Assembly: GCA_964547905.1 (NCBI GenBank)
Contig: CAZJPN010000086.1
Coordinates: 1 to 29,473, forward strand
Reading direction: 5' to 3'
Length of the DNA: 29,473 nt
DNA from: JAJYLM01 sp964547905
GTDB taxonomy: Bacteria; JAMCPX01
Position 1 is the first letter of the stretch; every line of letters starts with the position of its first letter. This document shows positions 16,556 through 24,748 of this stretch, one piece after another. The translations under genes were made by a program, and so were the position numbers. The notes under the pieces are model-generated. The model was not told the origin of the DNA and searched no databases. It saw nothing but the letters and a program-made list of their open reading frames with translations.

Positions 16556-16942
16556 CTATTTCTTCAATTCTTTCTTTTTAAGGCCGCCCACTGTTTGTCT
16601 TCTCGGTCCTTTTCTTGTTCGTGCATTTGTATGAGTTCTCTGACCTCGAACAGGCAGACCTTTTTTATGTCTTAACCCTCTATAACTGTTTGTATCTATG
16701 AGACGTTTTATATTGGTCTTTTCGTCTTTTTTTAAGTCTCCACCGACCTTGTACTTGCTCTCTATTATTTTTCTTATAATTGCCAGTTCATCTTCTTTTA
16801 ATTCTTCTACTTTTCTATTATATTCTATTCCAGCCTCTTTAAGAATAGTCGAAGACAAAGACTTGCCTACACCATATATATAGGTAAGAGCAATCCATAT
16901 ATTCTTGTTCTTAGGCAGATCTAAACCCGCTATACGTGCCAT
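16556..16942 (-). CDS. rpsM: 30S ribosomal protein S13
   Basis: S13 is in the 30S head and bridges to L5 and the P-site tRNA. The 128-residue protein starts MARIAGLDLPKNKNIWIALT and has YRGLRHKKGLPVRGQRTHTNARTRKGPRR, cut here by position at about residues 90-118, the conserved rRNA-binding tail. It lies 9 bases after rpmJ, and a good AGGAGGTAG-type ribosome binding site precedes its ATG. Confidence 0.98.
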   Translation of the reverse strand: MARIAGLDLPKNKNIWIALTYIYGVGKSLSSTILKEAGIEYNRKVEELKEDELAIIRKIIESKYKVGGDLKKDEKTNIKRLIDTNSYRGLRHKKGLPVRGQRTHTNARTRKGPRRQTVGGLKKKELKK

Positions 16943-16951
16943 AACTACCTC

Positions 16952-17065
16952 CTATCCTTGCCTTTGTTTGTGTTTTGGATTTTCACAGATTACCCTTACA
17001 ACACCCTTTCTTCTTATTATTTTACATTTTGTACATCTTTTTTTCACAGATGCATGAACCTTCAT
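16952..17065 (-). CDS. rpmJ: 50S ribosomal protein L36 (zinc-binding form)
   Basis: This is a 37-codon gene. The protein starts MKVHASVKKRCTKCKIIRR and ends with CENPKHKQRQG. It keeps all four zinc ligands of the C+ form (C11, C14, C27, H32). L36 stabilises 23S rRNA contacts in the late-assembling large subunit. The ATG is preceded by GAGGAAATAT. Position between infA and rpsM is standard. Confidence 0.97.
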   Translation of the reverse strand: MKVHASVKKRCTKCKIIRRKGVVRVICENPKHKQRQG

Positions 17066-17091
17066 ATATTTCCTCCTCAAAAACTATTATA

Positions 17092-17307
17092 TCAACTTCT
17101 ATAAACTATTCTTCCTTTTGTAAGATCGTATGGAGACAATTCAACCGTAACTTTGTCGCCAGCCAATATCTTTATATAATGCATACGCATCTTGCCCGAA
17201 ATGTGTGCAAGCACCTTATGCCCGTTCGCAAGTTCTACCCTAAACATAGCATTGGGAAGGGTTTCTAAAACAGTTCCTTCTACAAGAATCGCATCTTCTT
17301 TGGGCAT
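17092..17307 (-). CDS. infA: Translation initiation factor IF-1
   Basis: IF-1 blocks the ribosomal A site during initiation and assists IF-2 and IF-3. The 71-residue protein is a single OB fold: AILVEGTVLETLPNAMFRVE, then GHKVLAHISGKMR and the C-terminal VELSPYDLTKGRIVYR. It starts one base after the map stop, so it is probably translated by coupling. The map-infA-rpmJ order is common in this cluster. Confidence 0.98.
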   Translation of the reverse strand: MPKEDAILVEGTVLETLPNAMFRVELANGHKVLAHISGKMRMHYIKILAGDKVTVELSPYDLTKGRIVYRS

Positions 17308-17308
17308 A

Positions 17309-18061
17309 TCAATTCACCGTTGATAACACGACACCGTGATCGTAATCAACCACTATCGTGTGTTCAAAATGAGCTGATAAAGAACCATCGAGAGTTCTTG
17401 CAGTCCAACCATCCTGATCTATCTTGATCCTGTAATCACCTGCATTTACCATAGGTTCTAACGCAAAAACCATACCCTTTTCCAATTTTATACCCTTTCC
17501 CTTCTGACCATAATTTGGTATCTGAGGATCCTCATGGAGGGCTCTACCAACACCATGACCCACAAAATCTCTCACAATCGAGAAGCCATTACTCTCAGCA
17601 AACTCCTGTATGGCACTCGAAATATCATACAATCTATTCCCGACTTTTGCCTCTTTTATTCCAAGATATAATGATTCTTCAGTAGTTTTCAATAGATGCT
17701 CAGCTGTTTCACTTACCTTACCTACGGGAACAGTAACTGCAGCATCTCCAAAAAAACCGTTCATCTGTACACCAAAATCAAGACTTACAATGTCACCGTC
17801 TTTGATAATTCTATCAGAAGATGGTATACCATGAACAATCTCATCATTTATGGATACACATATACTTGCAGGATAACCTCTGTATCCTTTAAATGCAGGC
17901 TTTGCACCGTATTTTTTTAACATATTTTCAGCCATTGTATTTATATCTTCGGTACTCATTCCTGACTTTATACTTGAGGAAAGCCCCTGTAGTACAATAG
18001 CTACGATTTTGGATGCCTCTGCAATTTTTTTTATTTCTTCCACGGTCCTTACATTAACCAT
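17309..18061 (-). CDS. map: Methionine aminopeptidase, type I
   Basis: The enzyme removes the initiator Met from nascent proteins using a two-metal site. All expected residues are present in the 250-residue form: H77 (EIVHGIP), D95 and D106 (VSLDFG ... FFGDA), H169 (FVGHGVGR), E202 (ALEPMV) and E233 (HFEHTIVV). There is no N-terminal extension, so it is the short type Ia form. The ATG at 18061 overlaps the adk stop by 8 bases and has AAGG 7 bases upstream. A TTG at 18076 would add five residues and is less likely. Confidence 0.97.
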   Translation of the reverse strand: MVNVRTVEEIKKIAEASKIVAIVLQGLSSSIKSGMSTEDINTMAENMLKKYGAKPAFKGYRGYPASICVSINDEIVHGIPSSDRIIKDGDIVSLDFGVQMNGFFGDAAVTVPVGKVSETAEHLLKTTEESLYLGIKEAKVGNRLYDISSAIQEFAESNGFSIVRDFVGHGVGRALHEDPQIPNYGQKGKGIKLEKGMVFALEPMVNAGDYRIKIDQDGWTARTLDGSLSAHFEHTIVVDYDHGVVLSTVN

Positions 18062-18713
18062 TAAATGCCTTGTCAATAATTACAACTATGCTCTTGTTTA
18101 TTGTTTCTATACTGCCGTCAGCGGTTACTGTCTTGAGCATGCCTTTCTTTGCATAGTACTCTATGAGAGGGGCTGTCTTACTGTTATAAACCTTGAAACG
18201 TTCTCTGATGGTAGCCTCCTTGTCATCATCCCTTTGATAGAGACTTCCATTACAGTCATCGCATACACCATCTTTTTTAGGAGGTTCCGTTATCAAATTG
18301 AAGATCTTGCCGCAACTGTTGCAAACACGCCTTGCCGACAGCCTCTGAATAATGCTTTCCTCATTCACTTTGAGTTCTATAACAATAAATTTGTCGATTT
18401 TTAATTCTTTAAATTTGTTGTCAAGTGCATCAGCCTGAGCAACTGTTCTTGGAAAACCATCCAGGATAAATCCTTTGCTTGCATCCTTTTCTTTAAGCCT
18501 CTTCTCCAGCATACTTATAACAAGCGAATCCGGAACCAATTCACCTTTATCCATATATGACTTTGCCTTCGTTCCAAGATCGGTTGCGTTTTTTACTTCC
18601 TGTCTTAGCATATCACCGGTAGCTATCTGCGGTATACCGTACTTTTTGCTTATTATAGTTGCCTGTGTTCCTTTCCCCGCTCCCGGGGGACCGATCAATA
18701 ATAATCTTATCAT
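18054..18713 (-). CDS. adk: Adenylate kinase (zinc-LID form)
   Basis: The enzyme converts ATP and AMP to two ADP. The P-loop GPPGAGKGT is at 8-16, the AMP-binding TGDMLR at 32-37 and DGFPRT at 85-90. The long LID domain carries four cysteines (C131, C134, C151, C154) that bind structural zinc, as in many Gram-positive and deltaproteobacterial enzymes. The 219-residue length is normal. It starts 6 bases after secY and overlaps map. Confidence 0.98.
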   Translation of the reverse strand: MIRLLLIGPPGAGKGTQATIISKKYGIPQIATGDMLRQEVKNATDLGTKAKSYMDKGELVPDSLVISMLEKRLKEKDASKGFILDGFPRTVAQADALDNKFKELKIDKFIVIELKVNEESIIQRLSARRVCNSCGKIFNLITEPPKKDGVCDDCNGSLYQRDDDKEATIRERFKVYNSKTAPLIEYYAKKGMLKTVTADGSIETINKSIVVIIDKAFNG

Positions 18714-18719
18714 AGTAAA

Positions 18720-20030
18720 TTACCACCTTCTCCCTTTCATCTTTACATTTTTCATTAGTCCTTCATAATTTCTCATTATAAGCTGAGATTCTATTTGTGA
18801 TATTGTATCAAGTGCTACACCTATGACGATTAAAAGAGATGTACCGCCAAAATAAAACGGTACATTAAACCTGCTTATAAGTATGGTCGGTAACACGCAT
18901 ACTGCAGCAAGGTATATCGCCCCGCCGACTGTAATTCTCGTTAATATCTTATCTATATAATCCGATGTACTCTTTCCCGGTCTTATACCCGGCACATACC
19001 CACCGTATTTCTTTAGATTGTCAGCAACATCGACAGGATTAAAAGTAACCGCTGTATAGAAAAAGGTGAAAAAGATTATAAGAACAGCATAAAATATATC
19101 GTACATATAATTACCCGGAGTCAGATATGTCTTCATGTAACTAAGCCATGATACATTTGCCATACTTGTAATCGTAGCTGGAACCATCAGCAAAGATGAA
19201 GCAAAGATAGGCGGAATAACACCCGATGTGTTAACCTTTAAGGGGAGAAAAGTTTCCTGCCCACCGTACATTCTTCTGCCCACAACGCGCTGGGCATACT
19301 GGACCGGAATTTTTCTTTGACCAAGTTCAACGAATATTATGAAAGCAACAACAACAAGCATTAAAATTGCAATAAATAGTAATACCACTACATTCATCTC
19401 ACCGCTTCTTACAAGCCTGAATGTATTAAATATTGCCGACGGCATCCTTGCAACAATACCTGCATATATGATAAGCGAAATACCATTACCTATTCCTCTT
19501 TCTGTTATTTCCTCACCAAGCCACATAAGAAGTACCGTACCTGCCGTAAGGGTAACAGTACTGAGCAATCGAAACGAGAAACCGGGGTTTATGACAATTG
19601 AAAGGCCTCCCGGTGCGTGCATGCTTTCGAGTCCGTAACTTATTACAAATCCCTGAACAAGGCTTATAAGGACTGTCCCATATCTGGTATACTGTACAAT
19701 CTTCTTTCTACCGAGTTCTCCTTCCTTTTTGAGCTTCTCAAGGTAAGGGAAAACCGCTGTTAACAGATCTATTATAATGGCGGCGGATATATACGGCATT
19801 ATACCGAGAGTAACTATTGAGAAGTGTTCAAATGCACCACCGGTAAAAAGATTAAATAAGCCAAACAATGTACCTGTATTTTGACTGAAGAATGCAGCAA
19901 GTGCATGTGCATTAACGCCCGGTGTTGGTATTGCCACACCCAACCTGTAAATAGTAAGTATCAAAAGGGTTATGAGCAGCCTCTTACGAAGTTCCGGTAT
20001 CTTAGGTATGTTTACTACGTTATCTAACAA
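18720..20030 (-). CDS. secY: Protein translocase channel subunit SecY
   Basis: SecY is the membrane channel of the Sec translocon. The 436-residue protein has ten hydrophobic helices. The first is preceded by IPKIPELRKRLL, and the cytoplasmic loops GQRKIPVQYAQR (about 228-239) and IRPGKSTSDYIDKILTRIT contact SecA and the ribosome. The start is a TTG at 20030 that overlaps the rplO stop by 11 bases and has GAGGT about 8 bases upstream. No better ATG or GTG lies nearby. Confidence 0.97.
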   Translation of the reverse strand: MLDNVVNIPKIPELRKRLLITLLILTIYRLGVAIPTPGVNAHALAAFFSQNTGTLFGLFNLFTGGAFEHFSIVTLGIMPYISAAIIIDLLTAVFPYLEKLKKEGELGRKKIVQYTRYGTVLISLVQGFVISYGLESMHAPGGLSIVINPGFSFRLLSTVTLTAGTVLLMWLGEEITERGIGNGISLIIYAGIVARMPSAIFNTFRLVRSGEMNVVVLLFIAILMLVVVAFIIFVELGQRKIPVQYAQRVVGRRMYGGQETFLPLKVNTSGVIPPIFASSLLMVPATITSMANVSWLSYMKTYLTPGNYMYDIFYAVLIIFFTFFYTAVTFNPVDVADNLKKYGGYVPGIRPGKSTSDYIDKILTRITVGGAIYLAAVCVLPTILISRFNVPFYFGGTSLLIVIGVALDTISQIESQLIMRNYEGLMKNVKMKGRRW

Positions 20031-20469
20031 CTGGAACTACCTCTACTCTACCGCCTGCAGCTTCTATTTTTTGTTTTGCTTCTTTAGAAAAACGGTGTGC
20101 ATATATTGTAAGTTTCTTGTGAATATCCCCATTAGCCAAAACAACTACAGGTTTGTTTCCCTTTATCATACCTTTTTCTATCATCTTTTCCACAGATACC
20201 TCTTCATTGTCGGAAAATATATTTAATGCTTTCATACCGATAACTTGATATTCAACACGATTGGTATTTACGAATCCGTATTTCGGCATACGGCGTTTTA
20301 ACGGCATCTGTCCACCTTCGAAATCAGGTTTCACACCGCCTCCGGATCTTGCATTATGTCCTTTATGTCCCTTACCAGCGGTTTTACCCAGACCGGAACC
20401 TGTTCCTCTCCCAATTCTTTTTCTCTTTGTTATCATACCTTCTGGTTTTTTTAATGTCGATAGATTCAT
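20020..20469 (-). CDS. rplO: 50S ribosomal protein L15
   Basis: L15 is a late-assembly protein of the large subunit. The basic, glycine-rich N-terminus RIGRGTGSGLGKTAGKGHKG (about 19-38) and GGQMPLKRRMPKYGF are family marks. The C-terminal domain ends with AAGGRVEVVPVVR. The 149-residue length is normal. The gene directly follows rpsE with an 18-base gap, leaving no room for rpmD, which usually lies between them. Confidence 0.98.
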   Translation of the reverse strand: MNLSTLKKPEGMITKRKRIGRGTGSGLGKTAGKGHKGHNARSGGGVKPDFEGGQMPLKRRMPKYGFVNTNRVEYQVIGMKALNIFSDNEEVSVEKMIEKGMIKGNKPVVVLANGDIHKKLTIYAHRFSKEAKQKIEAAGGRVEVVPVVR

Positions 20470-20487
20470 ACTCTCCTCATAAAATTA

Positions 20488-21000
20488 CTATTCGTTGGTT
20501 ATCGTACCATCACTCGATGTATTTATTGATTCATCCAGCGGTGCAACATCTTTTAACTCCGGCAAATTAATAAGCGCATCCATAGTTGCCTTTAAAACAT
20601 TGTGTGGATTATGGGAACCAAATATCTTTGCAACAACATCCTTATAACCTGCAAGTTCAAGAACTGCCCTTACAGCACCACCAGCTATAATACCGGCACC
20701 GGTTGGTGCAGGCTTCAGATAAACCATACCAGCACCAAATTTACCCATAACATGGTAAGGCAGGGTACCTTTCTTTATCGGTACATTGATCATATTTTTC
20801 TTTGCTTTCTCTATTCCCTTTCTTATAGAGTCGGGGACCTCATTCGCCTTTCCAAGTCCATAACCTACAAGTCCCCTATGATTTCCAACAACCACAAGAG
20901 TACTAAAGCTGAATCTTTTACCGCCTTTCACGACCTTAGCTACCCTGTTGATTTTTATTATGTTTTCTTTAAACTCTACATTGTCGTTTGAATCTACCAA
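20488..21000 (-). CDS. rpsE: 30S ribosomal protein S5
   Basis: S5 lies at the 30S mRNA entry and affects decoding accuracy. The RNA-binding half has INRVAKVVKGGKRFSFSTLV, and the C-terminal half has PAPTGAGIIAGGAVRAVLE and SHNPHNVLKATMDAL. The protein is about 170 residues. The ribosome binding site AGGAGGT touches a GTG at 21006 with no spacer, so the TTG at 21000, 7 bases from it, is the more likely start. Confidence 0.96.
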   Translation of the reverse strand: MVDSNDNVEFKENIIKINRVAKVVKGGKRFSFSTLVVVGNHRGLVGYGLGKANEVPDSIRKGIEKAKKNMINVPIKKGTLPYHVMGKFGAGMVYLKPAPTGAGIIAGGAVRAVLELAGYKDVVAKIFGSHNPHNVLKATMDALINLPELKDVAPLDESINTSSDGTITNE

Positions 21001-21012
21001 GCTCACACCTCC

Positions 21013-21381
21013 TTAGAATATAAGACCCTTGCTACGTGCTGTATCCGCAAAGATTTTTATTTTACCATGATATTTGTAACCGTTTCTGTCAAAAACAACG
21101 TTTTTAATTCCCTTTTCGAGAGATTTCTCCGCTATTATTTCTCCGATTTTCTTTGCGGCGTCTTTATTTTTTTTGCTTTTCAATTTGCCGAAATATTCCT
21201 TATTCAAGGTAGACAACGAGAAGATCGTATTATGTTTCTCATCATCGATTAATTGTACATATATATTTTTAAGGCTTTTGAATACTACAAGTCTTGGTTT
21301 TGTTTCAGTCCCTCGAACTTTAGACTTAAATCTTTGTTTTCTGAGAATCCTAGTCTCATTTTTGCTTATCATCTTTTTCAT
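21013..21381 (-). CDS. rplR: 50S ribosomal protein L18
   Basis: L18 binds 5S rRNA and helps place it in the large subunit. The 122-residue protein has the basic N-terminus, RLVVFKSLKNIYVQLIDD, GEIIAEKSLEKGIKNVVFDR and the C-terminal GKIKIFADTARSKGLIF, all family blocks. The ATG has AAAGGG about 6 bases upstream. It lies 6 bases before the alternative GTG of rpsE. Confidence 0.97.
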   Translation of the reverse strand: MKKMISKNETRILRKQRFKSKVRGTETKPRLVVFKSLKNIYVQLIDDEKHNTIFSLSTLNKEYFGKLKSKKNKDAAKKIGEIIAEKSLEKGIKNVVFDRNGYKYHGKIKIFADTARSKGLIF

Positions 21382-21399
21382 AAAATCCCTTTTAGTTAT

Positions 21400-21975
21400 T
21401 TACTTTCCGCCACCCGCAGCAGGGCCTCCTGTTGCACCAGCAGCCGATTTACCGGGCTTCAGTTTTAACATCTCTCCTACAAATTTAATACCTTTGCCTT
21501 TGTATGCATCCGGCGGCTTTATTGCTTTTATTTTTGCAGCGTAAAGTCCAACTTTGTCCTTATCTATCCCTGTCAATATGAGTTTCGTTTGTTTTTCCTC
21601 TACTTTTGCACTTATATCAGCTGGCAGTAACATTGTTACAGGCTTTGTAAAACCTACATTTAATATAAGAGATTTATCTTTAACATCTGCTTTGTATCCT
21701 ACCCCAACCAGCTCTAATTCCTTTTTGAATCCATCGGTTACGCCTTTAATCATATTTATTATAAGTGATGTATACATGCCGTGAAGCATTTTAACGGTTT
21801 TTTCATCGTTTTTTCTCTTTACTGTTATACTATCAGGGGTAACAACAATCAACACACCTTCGGGTATAGTTTTTTCAAGCGAACCTTTTGGACCATGTAT
21901 CTTTAGTTTATCAGACTCTAATTTGACAGTTACGCCTGGTGGAAACTTTAAAGGTTTTCTTGCTAACTTAGACAT
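21400..21975 (-). CDS. rplF: 50S ribosomal protein L6
   Basis: L6 has two similar RNA-binding domains near the factor-binding site. The protein starts with SKLARKPLKFPPGVTV and has LELVGVGYKADVKDKSLIL in the middle and IKPPDAYKGKGIKF near residue 155. At 191 residues it is about 10-14 longer than usual because of an Ala/Gly-rich tail (SAAGATGGPAAGGGK) of unknown role. Confidence 0.97.
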   Translation of the reverse strand: MSKLARKPLKFPPGVTVKLESDKLKIHGPKGSLEKTIPEGVLIVVTPDSITVKRKNDEKTVKMLHGMYTSLIINMIKGVTDGFKKELELVGVGYKADVKDKSLILNVGFTKPVTMLLPADISAKVEEKQTKLILTGIDKDKVGLYAAKIKAIKPPDAYKGKGIKFVGEMLKLKPGKSAAGATGGPAAGGGK

Positions 21976-21984
21976 TCTGCCTCC

Positions 21985-22383
21985 TCACCATATTACACAC
22001 AACATTTCGCCACCAATCTTTACACTCCTTGCATCCTTATTGGACATAACACCCTTAGGGGTTGACAATATTGTAATACCGTAATCATTTTTTTCTTTTG
22101 TTATTTTTCTATATCCGCTGTATCTTCTCAAACTTGGCTTGCTTATTCTCTTTATATCGTGAATGTATGGTCTGCCGTCATTTCTATAAAGCAAGGTGAT
22201 TGCTATTCTTGTCTTACCGTTTTCTGTAATTTGATCGTAATCAGCGATAAACCTTTCCTGTTTCAGTACTCTCAGGATATCACTGTTCATATTTGAAAAC
22301 GGTACAATAACTTCTTTCTTTTTTCTCATTTGCGCATTTTTAATGGCAACTAATAAATCTGAAATTGAATCTGTTGTCTTCAT
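21985..22383 (-). CDS. rpsH: 30S ribosomal protein S8
   Basis: S8 binds helix 21 of 16S rRNA and organises the central domain. The 132-residue protein has SISDLLVAIKNAQMRKKKEV at the N-terminus, SKPSLRRYSGY in the middle and the conserved GITILSTPKGVMSNKDAR near the C-terminus. In E. coli S8 represses the spc operon; no matching site was identified near rplE here. Confidence 0.97.
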   Translation of the reverse strand: MKTTDSISDLLVAIKNAQMRKKKEVIVPFSNMNSDILRVLKQERFIADYDQITENGKTRIAITLLYRNDGRPYIHDIKRISKPSLRRYSGYRKITKEKNDYGITILSTPKGVMSNKDARSVKIGGEMLCVIW

Positions 22384-22390
22384 ATTTTTC

Positions 22391-22576
22391 CTACCAGCTT
22401 GCCTTTATGACACCGGGAATATCTCCCCTTAATGCCAATTTTCTGAAACATATTCTGCACATATTGAACTTACCCATATACCCTCTAGATCTACCGCATA
22501 TCGGACATCTGTTATATTTCCTAACTTTAAATTTTTTAGGTTTATTGGTTTTTACAATTAAGGATTTCTTTGCCAC
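22391..22576 (-). CDS. rpsZ: 30S ribosomal protein S14 (type Z, zinc-binding)
   Basis: This is the short, 61-residue zinc form of S14, a 30S head protein. The zinc ligands C24, C27, C40 and C43 sit in NRCPICGRSRGYMGKFNMCR, and the end LRGDIPGVIKASW is the family C-terminus. The start is the GTG at 22576, 7 bases after a strong GGAGG. An upstream in-frame GTG at 22594 would add six residues and would contain the ribosome binding site, so it was not chosen. Confidence 0.96.
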   Translation of the reverse strand: MAKKSLIVKTNKPKKFKVRKYNRCPICGRSRGYMGKFNMCRICFRKLALRGDIPGVIKASW

Positions 22577-22590
22577 TTGTTTTCCTCCAA

Positions 22591-23130
22591 TCACTTATTA
22601 AACGGCAATCCAAGCCACTCTAACATTGTTTTGGCTTCTTTGTCTGTCTTGGCTGTAGTAACAAAAGTTATATTCATTCCCTTTATCTTATCAATCTTAT
22701 CGTAGCTTATTTCCGGGAATACTATCTGCTCGGTCAAGCCCATTGTATAATTGCCTCTTCCATCAAATCCTGTGGATGATATGCCTTTAAAATCCCTCAC
22801 CCTCGGAAGAGCTATGTTAACAAGCCTATCCACGAATTCATACATCATGTTATTTCTTAAGGTTACCATTACGCCTATGGGAACACCCTCTCTCAATTTA
22901 AATGTCGAAATGGATTTTTTAGCCTTTTTTATGACCGGTTTTTGACCCGTTATCTGTCCAAGTTCGACAACTGCCGTATCTATAAGCTTGGGGTTCTCTT
23001 TAGCAGCACCAAGGCCCATATTAATAACAACCTTCATAAGGGCAGGAACCTGATATTTGTTCTTGTATCCAAATTCCTCCATCAATTTTTTTATTATGGT
23101 TTTTTTGTAAAGTTCTTTTAATCTCGCCAT
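22591..23130 (-). CDS. rplE: 50S ribosomal protein L5
   Basis: L5 binds 5S rRNA and contacts S13 across the subunit interface. The 179-residue protein has KVVINMGLGAAKENPKLID, KPVIKKAKKSISTFKLREG and the C-terminal block GMNITFVTTAKTDKEAKTML. Its stop lies 14 bases before the S14 start. Confidence 0.98.
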   Translation of the reverse strand: MARLKELYKKTIIKKLMEEFGYKNKYQVPALMKVVINMGLGAAKENPKLIDTAVVELGQITGQKPVIKKAKKSISTFKLREGVPIGVMVTLRNNMMYEFVDRLVNIALPRVRDFKGISSTGFDGRGNYTMGLTEQIVFPEISYDKIDKIKGMNITFVTTAKTDKEAKTMLEWLGLPFNK

Positions 23131-23140
23131 TGTCTCACCA

Positions 23141-23458
23141 TTATTCTATGACCTCATTACATTTTCTACAGTATCTAACCTTGGTTCCATCTTCCATAAA
23201 TCTGAAACCTACCCTCACAGCCTTATTGCAATTCTTACAGAACAAAAGCACGTTTGAGATAGCAACAGGAAGCGTCTTTTCTATCACACCGCCTGTAGGG
23301 TTTGTGTTTGAAGGTTTGGTATGTTTTTTAACAACATGCACCTTCTCAACCATTACCTTACCCTCGTGCGTATCAACCGCTATAACCTTTCCTGTTTTAC
23401 CCCTATCATTACCTGCAATTATCTTTACATTATCACCTTTTTTTATATATAATTTCAT
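23141..23458 (-). CDS. rplX: 50S ribosomal protein L24 (with zinc-like cysteines)
   Basis: L24 starts large-subunit assembly. The KOW motif lies in KKGDNVKIIAGNDRGKTGKV near the N-terminus, followed by the NPTGGVIEK block. The C-terminal part keeps two CxxC pairs (C74, C77, C97, C100), a likely zinc site found in many but not all bacterial L24 proteins. Two starts are possible: ATG at 23458 with GAGGG 5 bases upstream, which gives the usual family N-terminus, or ATG at 23470, which overlaps the rplN stop as ATGA and adds four residues. Confidence 0.96.
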   Translation of the reverse strand: MKLYIKKGDNVKIIAGNDRGKTGKVIAVDTHEGKVMVEKVHVVKKHTKPSNTNPTGGVIEKTLPVAISNVLLFCKNCNKAVRVGFRFMEDGTKVRYCRKCNEVIE

Positions 23459-23466
23459 ATTGACCC

Positions 23467-23835
23467 TCATAATACTTCCGGTGCCAAGGATATAATCTTC
23501 ATAAATTTCTTCGCTCTTAATTCTCTTGCAACAGGGCCGAATATTCTGGTTCCTATAGGCTCGAGCTGTGGATTCAGCAAAACGACTGAATTGGCATCGA
23601 AACGTATATAGCTCCCGTCATTCCTCCTGACCTCTTTTTTAGTTCTTACAATAACTGCCTTAACCACTTCGCCCTTTTTAACCTTTGCAGTAGGTGTAGC
23701 TTCCTTCACAGATACAACTATTACATCACCGATAGTTGCATATCTACGCCTTGTTCCTCCCAGAACCTTAATACAGGCAACGGTTTTAGCTCCTGTGTTG
23801 TCAGCCACATTAAGTCTAGTGCTCTCCTGAATCAT
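23467..23835 (-). CDS. rplN: 50S ribosomal protein L14
   Basis: L14 sits at the subunit interface and contacts L19 and 16S rRNA. The 122-residue protein is complete and highly typical: MIQESTRLNVADNTGAKTVA, then VKKGEVVKAVIVRTKKEVRR, and RIFGPVARELRAKKFMKIIS at the end. The start overlaps the rpsQ stop by ATGA. Confidence 0.98.
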   Translation of the reverse strand: MIQESTRLNVADNTGAKTVACIKVLGGTRRRYATIGDVIVVSVKEATPTAKVKKGEVVKAVIVRTKKEVRRNDGSYIRFDANSVVLLNPQLEPIGTRIFGPVARELRAKKFMKIISLAPEVL

Positions 23836-24122
23836 GCAGCCTCCACTTTATCAAGGTTTTTCCCGACTTTTCCCAAGATATTTGATATTCTCCACCTTTT
23901 CTCCTTGCTCATGGGCCTTGATATAACTATCTCAACCCTATCACCAATATGTGACTGATTCTGCTCGTCATGGACTTTATACTTAATTTTTTTCTTAACA
24001 GGTTTGGCGTATTTGGTATGCTTAAGTACTTTTTCTACAACTACAACCCTTGTTTTGTCCATTTTATCGCTTGCTACAAAACCTACCATAGAAAAGGGTT
24101 TATGTTTGTTATTACTTTGCAT
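23832..24122 (-). CDS. rpsQ: 30S ribosomal protein S17
   Basis: S17 is a primary 16S rRNA-binding OB-fold protein. GFVASDKMDKTRVVVVEK (14-31), the HTKYAKPVKK block and GDRVEIVISRPMSKEKRWRI are family marks. The 96-residue length is slightly above normal because of the N- and C-terminal ends. The start overlaps the rpmC stop by 11 bases and has GAAGGGA upstream within rpmC. Confidence 0.97.
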   Translation of the reverse strand: MQSNNKHKPFSMVGFVASDKMDKTRVVVVEKVLKHTKYAKPVKKKIKYKVHDEQNQSHIGDRVEIVISRPMSKEKRWRISNILGKVGKNLDKVEAA

Positions 24123-24315
24123 TTATTCCCTTCTCCTTTTCCAGCAGTATGGTCAAATGCCTTGCCAGATCCTTTTTCATAAACCTATAGCTCCTGAAAT
24201 CAGCAAGCTGAGCCGTATTGACCTTAAATTTAATATTGAACAATTCTTTTCTCATATTGTTTATCTTTTCTTTTATTTCGTCTACGGATAGACTCCTTAT
24301 CTCTGAAGAATTCAT
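24112..24315 (-). CDS. rpmC: 50S ribosomal protein L29
   Basis: L29 lies at the peptide exit and forms part of the trigger factor and SRP docking area with L23. The 67-residue helical hairpin has SVDEIKEKINNMRKELFNIK and the RRIKKDIAR-like segment RFMKKDLARHLTILLEKE. It overlaps rplP by ATGA and rpsQ by 11 bases. Confidence 0.96.
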   Translation of the reverse strand: MNSSEIRSLSVDEIKEKINNMRKELFNIKFKVNTAQLADFRSYRFMKKDLARHLTILLEKEKGINAK

Positions 24316-24728
24316 TTTACCGTCTCTCTTTCTATTATTCTTGTCGCGAATGGAAGTTTGTAGCTTGCACTTGTAAGTGCCTTATACGCAACTTCGCGTT
24401 CCATACCTTCCATCTCATAAAGTACCCTTCCGGGCTTGATAACTGTTACCCATTCAACAGGATCGCCTTTGCCTTTACCCATTCTGGTCTCTGCTGGTTT
24501 TTTCGTATAAGGCCTGTCTGGAAAAACCCTTATCCATATCCTTCCGGTCTTCTTTATGAATCTTGCAATTGCTATTCTCGCAGCTTCGATTTGCTTTGAT
24601 GTCATGTAACCTCTTCCAAGTGCCTGCAAACCGATATCACCAAATGCCAGAGTGCTGCCCGCCTTTGACAGCCCCTTCATTCTTCCCCTTTGCTGCTTTC
24701 TATATTTAACTTTACTCGGCATCAACAT
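24312..24728 (-). CDS. rplP: 50S ribosomal protein L16
   Basis: L16 helps shape the A site and peptidyl transferase area. The protein shows MPSKVKYRKQQRGRMKG, the GLQALGRGYMTSKQIEAARI block, RIWIRVFPDRPYTKKPAETR and RMGKGKGDPVEWV. The ATG at 24728 has AGGAG about 9 bases upstream; a second ATG two codons in gives the more usual first residues. Confidence 0.98.
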   Translation of the reverse strand: MLMPSKVKYRKQQRGRMKGLSKAGSTLAFGDIGLQALGRGYMTSKQIEAARIAIARFIKKTGRIWIRVFPDRPYTKKPAETRMGKGKGDPVEWVTVIKPGRVLYEMEGMEREVAYKALTSASYKLPFATRIIERETVK

Positions 24729-24748
24729 ATATCAATACTCCTGTTTCA

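Noticed and set aside
16185..16634. 149-residue plus-strand open frame opposite rpsK and rpsM
   Set aside because: Overlaps two certain ribosomal genes on the other strand and has no recognisable domain.
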